15,592 nt of DNA, taken from contig CAYLIP010000057.1 of assembly GCA_964383855.1 (NCBI GenBank), positions 1-15,592 on the forward strand. The letters are read 5' to 3'. Position numbers and translations under genes: made by a program. Under the pieces are notes generated by a model. That model was given only the letters and a program-made list of their open reading frames with translations, was not told where the DNA came from and ran no database searches. Source of the stretch: CAZHAC01 sp964383855. Lineage in GTDB: Bacteria > Chloroflexota > Dormibacteria > Dormibacterales > Dormibacteraceae. This document shows positions 7,569 through 13,931 of this stretch, one piece after another (positions within the stretch are counted from its first letter, which is position 1; each line of letters starts with the position of its first letter).

Positions 7569-7598
7569 CGACCGGCTGACCGGTCGCCAGGGAGGAGG
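7569..7598 (+). promoter_or_regulatory. Hairpin followed by a strong Shine-Dalgarno ahead of the epimerase-like gene
   Basis: CGACCGG (7569-7575) and CCGGTCG (7580-7586) form a perfect 7-bp stem with a CTGA loop. GGAGGAGG (7591-7598) follows; its first GGAGG lies 5 nt before ATG 7601. The SD is one of the strongest in the window and fixes this start. The hairpin may end transcripts from the hydrolase or shape the ribosome site; there is no T-run. Confidence 0.5.
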
Positions 7599-7600
7599 CC

Positions 7601-8485
7601 ATGATCCTGGTCACAGGCGGCACCGGCTTCATCGGCTCGCGGGCCGTACGCCGGCTGGTCTCGGAGGGGAGGCCGGTGCGCGCGCTGGCCCGGCGGCCGG
7701 TCGAGCTGCCGGGTGCCGAGGTGGCGGTGGCCGACCTGACCGACGCCCCGAGCCTGGTGACGGCCATGGCCGGCGTGGAGACCGTGATTCACGCCGCGGC
7801 CATCACCGGCGACCTCAAGGAGCCGTACCGGGGAGCGTATGACCGGGTCAACCGCGTGGGCACCGAGAACCTGATGGCCGCCGCCGCCGGGGCCGGCGTC
7901 CGCCGGGTGGTCCTGCTCTCGGGGCTGGGCACCGTCCCCGCCCCCGCCGGCACCTACATGGCCACTCGTTGGGGTATGGAGGAGGCGGTCCGGCGCTCGG
8001 GCCTCGACCACGTCATCCTCCAGCCCTCGGTCCTCTTCGGCGACGGCGCCGAGTTCGTGAGCGCCCTGGCGCGGCTGGTCCGCGCGTCACCCGTGGTGCC
8101 TGTGATCGGCCCCGCCAGCCTCCAGCTCCAACCGCTCTGGGTGCAGGACCTGGTGACGTGCGTGGTCAGATCGACCGCGGGCACCGCGCTGCTCGGGCGC
8201 GCGGTGCCGATCGGCGGTCCCGAACGCATGACCTTTGCCGACGTGATGCGCACGATCATGGCCGCGATGGGCAAGCGCCGCCTGCTGCTGCGGGTGCCCC
8301 TACCGGTGGCTCGAGTACAGGCGGCGCTGATGACGGCCGTCCTGCCCCACCCGCCCCTGACACCGGCGGCGATCGAGCTCTTCAGCTTTGACAACGCGAC
8401 CGATCCCGACGCCGTGGAGAAGGCGTTCGGGTTCCGGCCGCGGTCCTTCAGGGTGCATCTCGCCGAGCACGGCATCGCCGGCTAG
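7601..8485 (+). CDS. NAD(P)-binding atypical SDR (NDUFA9/NmrA-like epimerase-type protein)
   Basis: 294 aa extended/atypical SDR. The N-terminal Rossmann turn GGTGFIG (6-12) begins at residue 6, and R31 after the second strand (ALARRP) suggests NADP tolerance. VIHAAA (62-67) matches the dinucleotide-binding strand 4. The active-site YxxxK position appears as Y119-M-A-T-R123, with the Lys replaced by Arg. That is common in atypical SDRs that have lost classical dehydrogenase chemistry (NDUFA9, quinone-binding or quality-control types). The C-terminal half has two segments usual in this family: IGPASLQLQPLWVQDL and the IGGPERMTFADVM region. A specific reaction cannot be assigned. It starts 70 nt after the hydrolase with its own strong SD and may belong to the same transcript. 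Confidence 0.85.
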   Translation: MILVTGGTGFIGSRAVRRLVSEGRPVRALARRPVELPGAEVAVADLTDAPSLVTAMAGVETVIHAAAITGDLKEPYRGAYDRVNRVGTENLMAAAAGAGVRRVVLLSGLGTVPAPAGTYMATRWGMEEAVRRSGLDHVILQPSVLFGDGAEFVSALARLVRASPVVPVIGPASLQLQPLWVQDLVTCVVRSTAGTALLGRAVPIGGPERMTFADVMRTIMAAMGKRRLLLRVPLPVARVQAALMTAVLPHPPLTPAAIELFSFDNATDPDAVEKAFGFRPRSFRVHLAEHGIAG

Positions 8486-8526
8486 GCGCCTTCGCGCCCT
8501 GATGGGTCACTCCCTACCAAGGTAGG
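8485..8526. terminator. Two short hairpins between convergent genes; probable bidirectional terminator
   Basis: GGCGC-CTTC-GCGCC (8485-8498) overlaps the last base of the epimerase stop. CCTACC-AA-GGTAGG (8513-8526) forms a second perfect inverted repeat, extendable by weaker flanking pairs. The 56-nt gap lies between the plus-strand epimerase-like gene and the minus-strand response regulator. No T-run follows, so the terminator role is inferred from symmetry and position. Confidence 0.55.
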
Positions 8527-8541
8527 AGGTGGCACGGAGCG

Positions 8542-8931
8542 CTATGCCTTGAGCCAGGTCTCCACGCCACCGGCCAGCTTGGCGGGCGTCGTCTGGCTCT
8601 TGATCAGGTACTCGAGCGCGCCCAGCTTCAGGCCGCGGTCGACCAGCTCCCGCTCCGAGTAGTTGGACAGGATGACGACCGGCACGTGCCTGGTCTTGGC
8701 GTCGGCGCGCAGCGCCTCGAGGACCGCCAGCCCGTCGAGCTTGGGCAGCCGTATGTCCAGGAAGATGATGTCGGGCACCTTGTCCTTCGCCATCTGAAGA
8801 GCGACCTCTCCATCCGGCGCCACGTGGACGTGATAGCCGTCGAGCTCGAGCTTGAGCTTGTACATCTGGGCCACCGAGGGGTCGTCCTCGACGAAGAGAA
8901 CCTGTACGTCATCCTCAACCGGCTCACTCAT
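8542..8931 (-). CDS. Single-domain response regulator (CheY-like receiver)
   Basis: 129 aa, only a REC domain with no DNA-binding or enzymatic output. The acidic pocket is E15-D16-D17, the phospho-acceptor is D59 (IIFLDIRLPKLDG), the switch Ser is S89 (VVILSN) and the conserved Lys is K111 (LIKSQTTP). The usual switch aromatic appears to be Y108. The ATG at 8931 is preceded by GAGGAGGT (minus strand, 8948-8941) with a 9-nt spacer, so the start is well supported. No kinase is adjacent. The nearest candidate is the GAF histidine kinase about 3.3 kb away, which lacks its own receiver; pairing is only inferred. Output would have to be by protein-protein contact or a phosphorelay. Confidence 0.94.
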   Translation of the reverse strand: MSEPVEDDVQVLFVEDDPSVAQMYKLKLELDGYHVHVAPDGEVALQMAKDKVPDIIFLDIRLPKLDGLAVLEALRADAKTRHVPVVILSNYSERELVDRGLKLGALEYLIKSQTTPAKLAGGVETWLKA

Positions 8932-9013
8932 CGAGCGTTCACCTCCTCGCCATGTTCACTGGCGCCCAAACGGACGCTGGAGGCATTGTGACGGGACGCA
9001 CAGGCAAAAGTCA

Positions 9014-9037
9014 CTAGCCCGGGCTTAGGGGGGCTAG
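9014..9037. promoter_or_regulatory. Inverted repeat abutting the start of the F420-type oxidoreductase gene
   Basis: CTAGCCC (9014-9020) and GGGCTAG (9031-9037) form a perfect 7-bp inverted repeat with a 10-nt spacer, ending 2 nt before TTG 9040. The G-run 9028-9033, the best Shine-Dalgarno candidate, lies inside it, so the stem would hide the ribosome site or the DNA could serve as an operator. The rest of the divergent gap 8932-9039 shows no convincing promoter. Confidence 0.45.
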
Positions 9038-9039
9038 CC

Positions 9040-10056
9040 TTGCTGGAGGTGAAGCTCGCCATCAGCATCGGCATCAGCCCCCGCCAGTCCCTGGCCAGCT
9101 GGGCCGACCTGGCAGCCGAGCTCGAGGCATCCGGCGTCGACCGGCTCTGGCTGATCGATTCCCAGCTGGCGATGAAGGACGTTTACGCCGGGCTCTACCT
9201 GGCCGCGGCCAGGACCTCGCGGATCGAGCTCGGGCCCGGTGTGACCAACCCGCTGACCCGGCATCCAACCGTCACCGCCAGCGCCATGGCCGCCCTTTCC
9301 GAGCTCTCCGCCGGCCGGGCCCTGCTCGGCCTGGGGGCGGGCGACTCCGCCGTCTACGGAGTCGGCCTCCAGCCGGCCCGCGTGGCCGAGGTCGAGGAGG
9401 CCATCCGCTTCCTGCGGGCGGTGCTGCGGGGAAGCGCCGGCGACCTTCAGGGAAGGACCCACTCGCTGCCCCACCTGGCCGCGCCGGTGCCGGTCTGGCT
9501 GGCGGCGAGCCAGCGCCGGATGTGCACGCTGGCCGGAGCGCTGTGCGACGGCGTGATCCTCATGGGACCGGCCGACCCCGGCCACGTCCGGCGCCAGGTC
9601 GAGTGGGTGGAGGCGGGCGCCGCGGGCGCCGGGCGGCGGCGGGCGGAGGTGGAGATAGCGCTCGTCACCACCTTCTCCGCCCGCGATGACGACCCCTCAG
9701 CCGCGCTCGACGACGTCCGCTCCTGGGCCAGCACCGAGGCCCGCCTGATCGCCGGCTTCGCCGAGTTCCCGCCTAGCCTGGAGCGCTTCCGGCCCGAGAT
9801 CCTGCGGGCCAGGGATACATACGACTACTCGCAGCATCTCTCCACGCGCGCCCAGCACCGGGACGCGGTGTCGGACGAGCTGACCCGAACGCTCGCCGTC
9901 GCCGGCACCGCGGCCGAGTGCGCCGGCCGGATCGCCGAGCTGATGCAGACGGGCATCGACGGCTGCATCTTCCCGCTCCTCGGCGGCGGGCGGCGGGAGC
10001 GGCTGCGCGTGCTCCGGGAGCGGGTGCTGCCGGCGGTTGCCGGAAGCTCCATGTAA
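9040..10056 (+). CDS. Luciferase-like (LLM class) F420-dependent oxidoreductase, MER-like
   Basis: 338 aa TIM-barrel of the luciferase-like monooxygenase superfamily. It resembles the 5,10-methylenetetrahydromethanopterin-reductase-like group that uses coenzyme F420 in actinobacteria and Chloroflexota. Family landmarks are GISPRQSLASWADL near the start, WLIDSQLAMKDVY (37-49), GVTNPLTRHPTVTASA (67-82) and GRALLGLGAGDSA (92-104). The C-terminal DGCIFPLLGGG closes the barrel. F420 use is family inference; flavin-dependent relatives exist. The start is TTG 9040, with the SD candidate in the G-run at 9028-9033. GTG 9049 (V-K-L-A-I-S) is a plausible shorter start but has GGAGGT directly against it, too close for an SD. 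It diverges from the response regulator and precedes the structured radA leader. The substrate is unknown. Confidence 0.87.
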   Translation: MLEVKLAISIGISPRQSLASWADLAAELEASGVDRLWLIDSQLAMKDVYAGLYLAAARTSRIELGPGVTNPLTRHPTVTASAMAALSELSAGRALLGLGAGDSAVYGVGLQPARVAEVEEAIRFLRAVLRGSAGDLQGRTHSLPHLAAPVPVWLAASQRRMCTLAGALCDGVILMGPADPGHVRRQVEWVEAGAAGAGRRRAEVEIALVTTFSARDDDPSAALDDVRSWASTEARLIAGFAEFPPSLERFRPEILRARDTYDYSQHLSTRAQHRDAVSDELTRTLAVAGTAAECAGRIAELMQTGIDGCIFPLLGGGRRERLRVLRERVLPAVAGSSM

Positions 10057-10060
10057 AGGC

Positions 10061-10118
10061 GCGGCGCCCGGCATATAAAAAGGAAGGGCGCCGCCCCGGG
10101 GGTAGTCAGGGCGGCGCC
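10061..10118 (+). promoter_or_regulatory. Three-segment element with mutually exclusive hairpins (attenuator-like)
   Basis: Segment 1 GCGGCGCCC (10061-10069) pairs perfectly, 9 bp, with segment 2 at 10086-10094. Segment 2, read as GGCGCCGCCC (10087-10096), pairs perfectly, 10 bp, with segment 3 GGGCGGCGCC (10109-10118). The two stems cannot coexist. The 1:2 loop is AT-rich and contains TATAAA (10074-10079), a possible -10 box. Stem 1:2 would be a terminator-like structure after the oxidoreductase stop. A transcript starting near 10086 could form only stem 2:3. Confidence 0.5.
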
Positions 10119-10132
10119 ATGAGCGGGAGGTC

Positions 10133-10154
10133 GAGCCGGGCGCACATCCGGCTC
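10133..10154 (+). other. Short hairpin in the radA leader
   Basis: GAGCCGG (10133-10139) and CCGGCTC (10148-10154) form a perfect 7-bp stem with an 8-nt loop. It lies between the alternating hairpins and the TATAAC box. The role is unknown; it may simply add structure to the leader. Confidence 0.4.
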
Positions 10155-10165
10155 TCTCCAAGGCA

Positions 10166-10202
10166 TATAACGGGCTCGTGCCGAAAACGATTCACTTTTC
10201 GG
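10166..10202 (+). promoter_or_regulatory. Candidate radA promoter with a dyad (operator or 5'UTR hairpin)
   Basis: TATAAC (10166-10171) matches the -10 consensus at 5 of 6 bases and is among the most AT-rich spots in the window; no good -35 lies 17 nt upstream. A perfect 7-bp inverted repeat, CCGAAAA (10181-10187) and TTTTCGG (10196-10202) with an 8-nt spacer, begins near the expected transcription start and ends 9 nt before TTG 10212. It could be an operator or an mRNA stem over the ribosome site. Its sequence is not a classical LexA box. Confidence 0.45.
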
Positions 10203-10211
10203 GCAGAAGAT

Positions 10212-11639
10212 TTGCCTAAGGCGTCCACCACCTATGTCTGCCGGGACTGCGGGGGCGAGTCGCTCCGCTGGTCGGGGCAGTGCCCGCACTGCCGGGCCTG
10301 GAACACGCTCGAGGAGTTCACGGTCCGGGCCGCTTCCTCGCGCACCCGCCCGGCGGCCGGTGGCGGGTTTGCGGGCGGCGCCTCGCGGGCCCGGCCGGTG
10401 CCCGTGACCGAGGTCGACGAGGCCGACTCCGAGCGACTCCGGCTGCGCTGGTCCGAGCTGAACCGCGTCCTCGGCGGCGGCCTGGTGCCGGGCAGTGTGA
10501 CGCTGATCGGCGGAGAGCCGGGCGTCGGCAAGTCGACGCTGCTCATGCACGTGTCCGACCAGTTGGCCCGGGGCGGCCACGCGGTCCTCTATGCCACCGG
10601 CGAGGAGTCGGCGCGCCAGGTCCGGATGCGCGCCGGGCGCCTGGGCGCGCTCCACGAGAATCTCCTTCTCCTGGCCGAGCAGGACCTCGACGCCATCCTC
10701 GACGCGGCCGCCGGCGAAGGCCGCCCGGCCCTGCTCGTGGTCGACTCCATCCAGACCGTCTTCGACTCCGCGGTCGACGCCTCCCCGGGCAGCGTGACCC
10801 AGGTCCGCGAATCCGCGGCGCGTTTGGTCCAGCTGGCCAAGGGGACCGGGATTCCGATCGTGCTGGTCGGACACGTCACCAAGGAGGGGGCGATCGCTGG
10901 CCCCCGAGTGCTCGAGCACATGGTCGACACCGTGCTCTACCTGGAGGGCGAGCGGCGGCAGGAGCACCGCATCCTGCGCGCCAACAAGAACCGCTTCGGC
11001 TCGACCGACGAGATCGGCGTCTTCGCCATGGGGGAGCTGGGCATGGAGGAGGTGCCGGACCCGAGCGCGATGCTGCTGGCCGAGGCCAGCCTGACCACCG
11101 CCGGTACGGTCGCCGTGCCCGTGCTGGAGGGAACCCGGCCTCTGCTGGTGGAGCTGCAGAGCCTGGTCGCCAGGGTCAACCAGGGCTTCCCCAGGCGGAC
11201 GGCGACCGGGGTCGATCTGAACCGCCTCCACATGCTGCTGGCGGTCCTCGAGCAGCGGGCGGGGTTGCCCGTCAGCGACAAGGACGTGTATGTCAACGTG
11301 GCCGGCGGCCTCCACGTCCCGGAGACCGCCACCGACCTCGGTGTCGCCCTCAGCGTGGCCGGCAATCTCTGCGGCGCCGGGGTCGGGGAGCGGACGGTCG
11401 TGCTCGGTGAGATCGGCCTCACGGGTGAGGTCCGGCGCGTGAACCAGATGGAGCGGCGCCTGCAGGAGGCAGCGCGCCGCGGCTTCTCGCGTGCGATCAT
11501 TCCCCGGCTGGCGCCAGGCCAGCCCAGGCCCGCGGGACTCGAGCTGATCGAGGCGCGCGATGTCGGTCAGGCCATCAGGGAGGTGTTCGGCGCGCGTGCC
11601 GACCGCCTGCGCAGCAACGGGAGGAGCCAGGAGTCTTGA
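10212..11639 (+). CDS. radA: DNA repair protein RadA (Sms)
   Basis: 475 aa. RadA is a RecA-like hexameric ATPase that processes recombination intermediates and branch migration. The N-terminal zinc finger is C10-x2-C13...C24-x2-C27. Walker A is GEPGVGKST (102-110), and the diagnostic RadA motif KNRFG is at 259-263. The C-terminal third is the Lon-like S5 fold (VYVNVAGGLHVPETATDLGVALSVAG). The start is TTG 10212, giving a typical short lead (P-K-A-S-T-T-Y-V-C) before the zinc finger. An in-frame ATG at 10119 would add 31 Arg-rich residues encoded by the leader and is judged unlikely, because it lies upstream of the TATAAC box and the hairpin. The stop overlaps the next gene as TTGA. In Firmicutes radA directly follows clpC; here it stands 8.4 kb away with its own leader. 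Confidence 0.96.
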   Translation: MPKASTTYVCRDCGGESLRWSGQCPHCRAWNTLEEFTVRAASSRTRPAAGGGFAGGASRARPVPVTEVDEADSERLRLRWSELNRVLGGGLVPGSVTLIGGEPGVGKSTLLMHVSDQLARGGHAVLYATGEESARQVRMRAGRLGALHENLLLLAEQDLDAILDAAAGEGRPALLVVDSIQTVFDSAVDASPGSVTQVRESAARLVQLAKGTGIPIVLVGHVTKEGAIAGPRVLEHMVDTVLYLEGERRQEHRILRANKNRFGSTDEIGVFAMGELGMEEVPDPSAMLLAEASLTTAGTVAVPVLEGTRPLLVELQSLVARVNQGFPRRTATGVDLNRLHMLLAVLEQRAGLPVSDKDVYVNVAGGLHVPETATDLGVALSVAGNLCGAGVGERTVVLGEIGLTGEVRRVNQMERRLQEAARRGFSRAIIPRLAPGQPRPAGLELIEARDVGQAIREVFGARADRLRSNGRSQES

Positions 11640-12718
11640 GACGTTCCGAGCGATGGGCGCGGATCGGGAGCGTGGCCCTGGGCGTGGCCGGGGGGTTCGC
11701 GCTCGGGTACGCGACCGTGGTCAACGGTGGCATCCAGCCGCCTGCGAGCACCGTGATCATCGGTCTCACGACGCTCGAGGGCCTGATCTTCGTCTATCTC
11801 GGCATGCCCTATGTGCTCGGGGGCTGGCGGCAGATGAACTTCCGCCTCACGACCACGCCGCTGCCCGACCTGGTGAGCGGGCTCTTCGGGATGATCGTGG
11901 GCCTGATCCTGGCCGTGCTCATCGGCTACTTCGTGCACGACTTCCAGTACGGCGTGGTGCTCAGCGCCATCCTCGCAGCCCTCCTGGCCCTCACCGGCGC
12001 CCGCCTCGGGGTGACCCGCCGCCAGGAGCTGGCAGCGCTCTTCGCCGGCGCCCGGACGGGCGAGGAGGAGGGCGGCCACCGGGTCAAGGGCGTGCTGCTC
12101 GACACCTCCGTGATCATCGACGGCCGCCTTCTCGACCTGGTCCGGACCGGGTTCGTGGACATGCCCTTCTACGTACCGCGGTCGGTGCTGAAAGAGCTTC
12201 AGTACGTCGCCGACTCGGCCGACCCGATGCGGCGCAACCGCGGCCGCCGCGGACTCGACGTGCTGAAGCAGCTGCAGGAGGAGCCGGCGGCGATCCTGCG
12301 GTTCTACGAGGACGACACCACCGGCGAGCTCGACATCGACTCGCGCCTGGTGCAGCTGGCCCGGCAGACCGGCTGGTCGGTGATGACCAACGACTTCAAC
12401 CTCAACCGGGTTGCCCAGCTGGAAGGGGTGCACGTGCTCAACCTGAACGAGCTTGCCAATGCCATGAAGCCGATCGCCATCCCTGGCGAGGACCTGACGG
12501 TGACGGTGGTCAAGGAGGGCAAGGAGGCGGGCCAGGGGGTCGCCTACCTCGATGACGGTACGATGGTCGTGGTCGAGAACGGCCGGCGGCACCTGAACGG
12601 CACGATCACGGTGACCGTGACCTCGATCCTGCAGACAGCCGCCGGCAGGATGATCTTCGCTGCTCCCGCCGGCGAGAACGGCACCGGTCCGAAGCGGCGA
12701 TCGAGGACGAACGTGTGA
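11636..12718 (+). CDS. yacL: PIN/TRAM-domain membrane protein (YacL/PilT-like)
   Basis: 360 aa. About four hydrophobic helices (roughly 11-30, 38-60, 77-100, 104-122) anchor a cytoplasmic PIN-type nuclease domain. The acidic residues of a PIN active site are visible: D156 (LLDTSVIIDG), E187, D233/D235 and D253 (MTNDFN). A C-terminal TRAM domain (about 283-345) would bind RNA, so the protein is probably a membrane-tethered RNase; no substrate is known from sequence. The TTG start at 11636 overlaps the radA stop (TTGA), with AGGAG close upstream, and the stop overlaps ispD (GTGA). In Bacillus the gene between radA and yacL is disA (c-di-AMP synthase), which is missing at this position. Confidence 0.92.
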   Translation: MRRSERWARIGSVALGVAGGFALGYATVVNGGIQPPASTVIIGLTTLEGLIFVYLGMPYVLGGWRQMNFRLTTTPLPDLVSGLFGMIVGLILAVLIGYFVHDFQYGVVLSAILAALLALTGARLGVTRRQELAALFAGARTGEEEGGHRVKGVLLDTSVIIDGRLLDLVRTGFVDMPFYVPRSVLKELQYVADSADPMRRNRGRRGLDVLKQLQEEPAAILRFYEDDTTGELDIDSRLVQLARQTGWSVMTNDFNLNRVAQLEGVHVLNLNELANAMKPIAIPGEDLTVTVVKEGKEAGQGVAYLDDGTMVVVENGRRHLNGTITVTVTSILQTAAGRMIFAAPAGENGTGPKRRSRTNV

Positions 12719-13455
12719 CACCCCTGAACCTTCCCGCCGGCACCCGAGTCGGCGCCATCATCGCCGCCGCCGGCGCCGGCACCCGCCTCGGGCTCGGCAG
12801 CAAGGCCCTGGTCGAGCTCAACGGGCGGACCACGCTCAGCCGCGTGGTCGAGCTCTTCATCGGCCTCGACGAGGTCGAGGAGGTCGTCGTCGTGGGACCG
12901 CCGGCGCGCCTGGAACGGGCCGAGGCCGAGGTGGTGGTGCTGGCCCCCCGCAAGCCGGTGAGGGTCTGCGCCGGCGGCGAGACCCGCCAGCTGTCGGTGC
13001 GGGCGGGGCTGGCGCAGCTCCAGGGCTGCACGCACGTGCTGGTCCACGACGCCGCCCGGCCGCTGGCCTCGCCGGCCCTCATCCGCAGGGTGCTGGCGGC
13101 GGCGCTCGAGAGCGGGGCGGCGATCCCCGGGCTGCCGCCGCGTGACGCGGTCAAGCGCGTGGAGGCGGGCCGCATGGTCGAGAGCCTGGACCGCTCGCGG
13201 ATCGTGCTCGCCCAGACGCCGCAGGCGTTTGCGACCCAGCTGCTGCTGCGGGCGCACTTCGAAGCCGCCGACGCCGGCCTGGTGGGAGACGACGACGCGC
13301 AGCTCGTGGCCGCGTCGGGGCACGCTGTGAGCGTGGTCGCCGGCGAGCCCACCAACATCAAGCTGACCACCGCCGAGGACCTTGAGGTCCTGCAGGCGCT
13401 GATCCGTGAGCACGAGGCGGCCGGTGCCCCGGCCGGGAGCGCTGCCGGGTCTTGA
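12715..13455 (+). CDS. ispD: 2-C-methyl-D-erythritol 4-phosphate cytidylyltransferase
   Basis: 246 aa. IspD joins CTP to MEP, the third step of the non-mevalonate isoprenoid pathway. The nucleotide-binding loop AAAGAGTRLGLGSK (17-30) has Ser29 before the catalytic Lys30, where Pro is usual. Other landmarks are R91 in GGETRQLSV, HDAARP (111-116), QTPQAF (167-172), the GDDDAQ loop (191-196, usually TDDA) and GEPTNIKLTTAEDL (210-223). The GTG start overlaps the preceding stop as GTGA, and the stop overlaps ispF as TTGA. The N-terminus MTPLNLPAGTR is slightly longer than usual before the first strand. The C-terminal tail (AAGAPAGSAAGS) is low-complexity and probably disordered. Confidence 0.96.
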   Translation: MTPLNLPAGTRVGAIIAAAGAGTRLGLGSKALVELNGRTTLSRVVELFIGLDEVEEVVVVGPPARLERAEAEVVVLAPRKPVRVCAGGETRQLSVRAGLAQLQGCTHVLVHDAARPLASPALIRRVLAAALESGAAIPGLPPRDAVKRVEAGRMVESLDRSRIVLAQTPQAFATQLLLRAHFEAADAGLVGDDDAQLVAASGHAVSVVAGEPTNIKLTTAEDLEVLQALIREHEAAGAPAGSAAGS

Positions 13456-13931
13456 GGATAGGACTCGGGTACGACCTCCACCCGCTGATGGAGGGCCGCC
13501 CGCTCGTCCTCGGCGGGGTGGTGATCCCCCATGGCCGCGGCCTGGCCGGGCATTCGGATGCCGACGCCCTCACGCACGCCGTGGTCGACGCCATTCTCGG
13601 AGCTGCCGCGCTGGGCACGATCGGAGAGCACTTTCCCGACACCGATGAGCGCTTCCATGGGGTCTCCAGCCTCGATCTGCTCTCAGCCGGCATGGAGATG
13701 CTGGAGGGGGCCGGCTACCGCGTGGTCAACGTCGACAGCGTGGTCGTGGCGGCCGAACCGCGCCTGCAGCCGCACCTTCGCGAGATGGCCGCCCGGCTGG
13801 CCGCCCGCATGCGCGTGGACGCCGGCGCGGTCTCCGTGAAGGCGACCAGCCCCGAGGGCCTGGGCGCGCTGGGCCGGCTGGAGGGGATCGCGGCGCAGGC
13901 GGTGGTGCTGGTGGAGGCGGCGGAGCGATGA
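13452..13931 (+). CDS. ispF: 2-C-methyl-D-erythritol 2,4-cyclodiphosphate synthase
   Basis: 159 aa, normal length for IspF, a trimeric enzyme that cyclises CDP-ME 2-phosphate with release of CMP. Metal ligands are D8 and H10 (GYDLHP) and H42 (LTHAVVDA). The signature GHSDADAL is at 33-40 and HFPDTDE at 60-66. The C-terminal SVKATSPEGLGALGRLEGIAAQAV carries the cytidine-binding Thr and the GR-EG loop (141-145); ATSPEGLG is a small variant of the common ATTTEGLG. The TTG start overlaps the ispD stop and ATG of cysS overlaps its own stop. Being next to ispD gives two consecutive-pathway enzymes; ispE, which acts between them, is not in the window. Confidence 0.97.
   Translation: MRIGLGYDLHPLMEGRPLVLGGVVIPHGRGLAGHSDADALTHAVVDAILGAAALGTIGEHFPDTDERFHGVSSLDLLSAGMEMLEGAGYRVVNVDSVVVAAEPRLQPHLREMAARLAARMRVDAGAVSVKATSPEGLGALGRLEGIAAQAVVLVEAAER

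Noticed and set aside
8932..9039. Divergent sigma-70 promoter between the receiver and oxidoreductase genes
   Set aside because: Loose hexamers (for example TTGTGA, CACAAT on the opposite strand) are present but spacings do not fit a -35/-10 pair.
10119..10211. RadA start at ATG 10119, adding 31 residues
   Set aside because: RadA proteins begin just before the zinc finger; the extension is encoded by the TATAAC box and hairpins and looks non-coding. N-terminal peptides could still overturn this.
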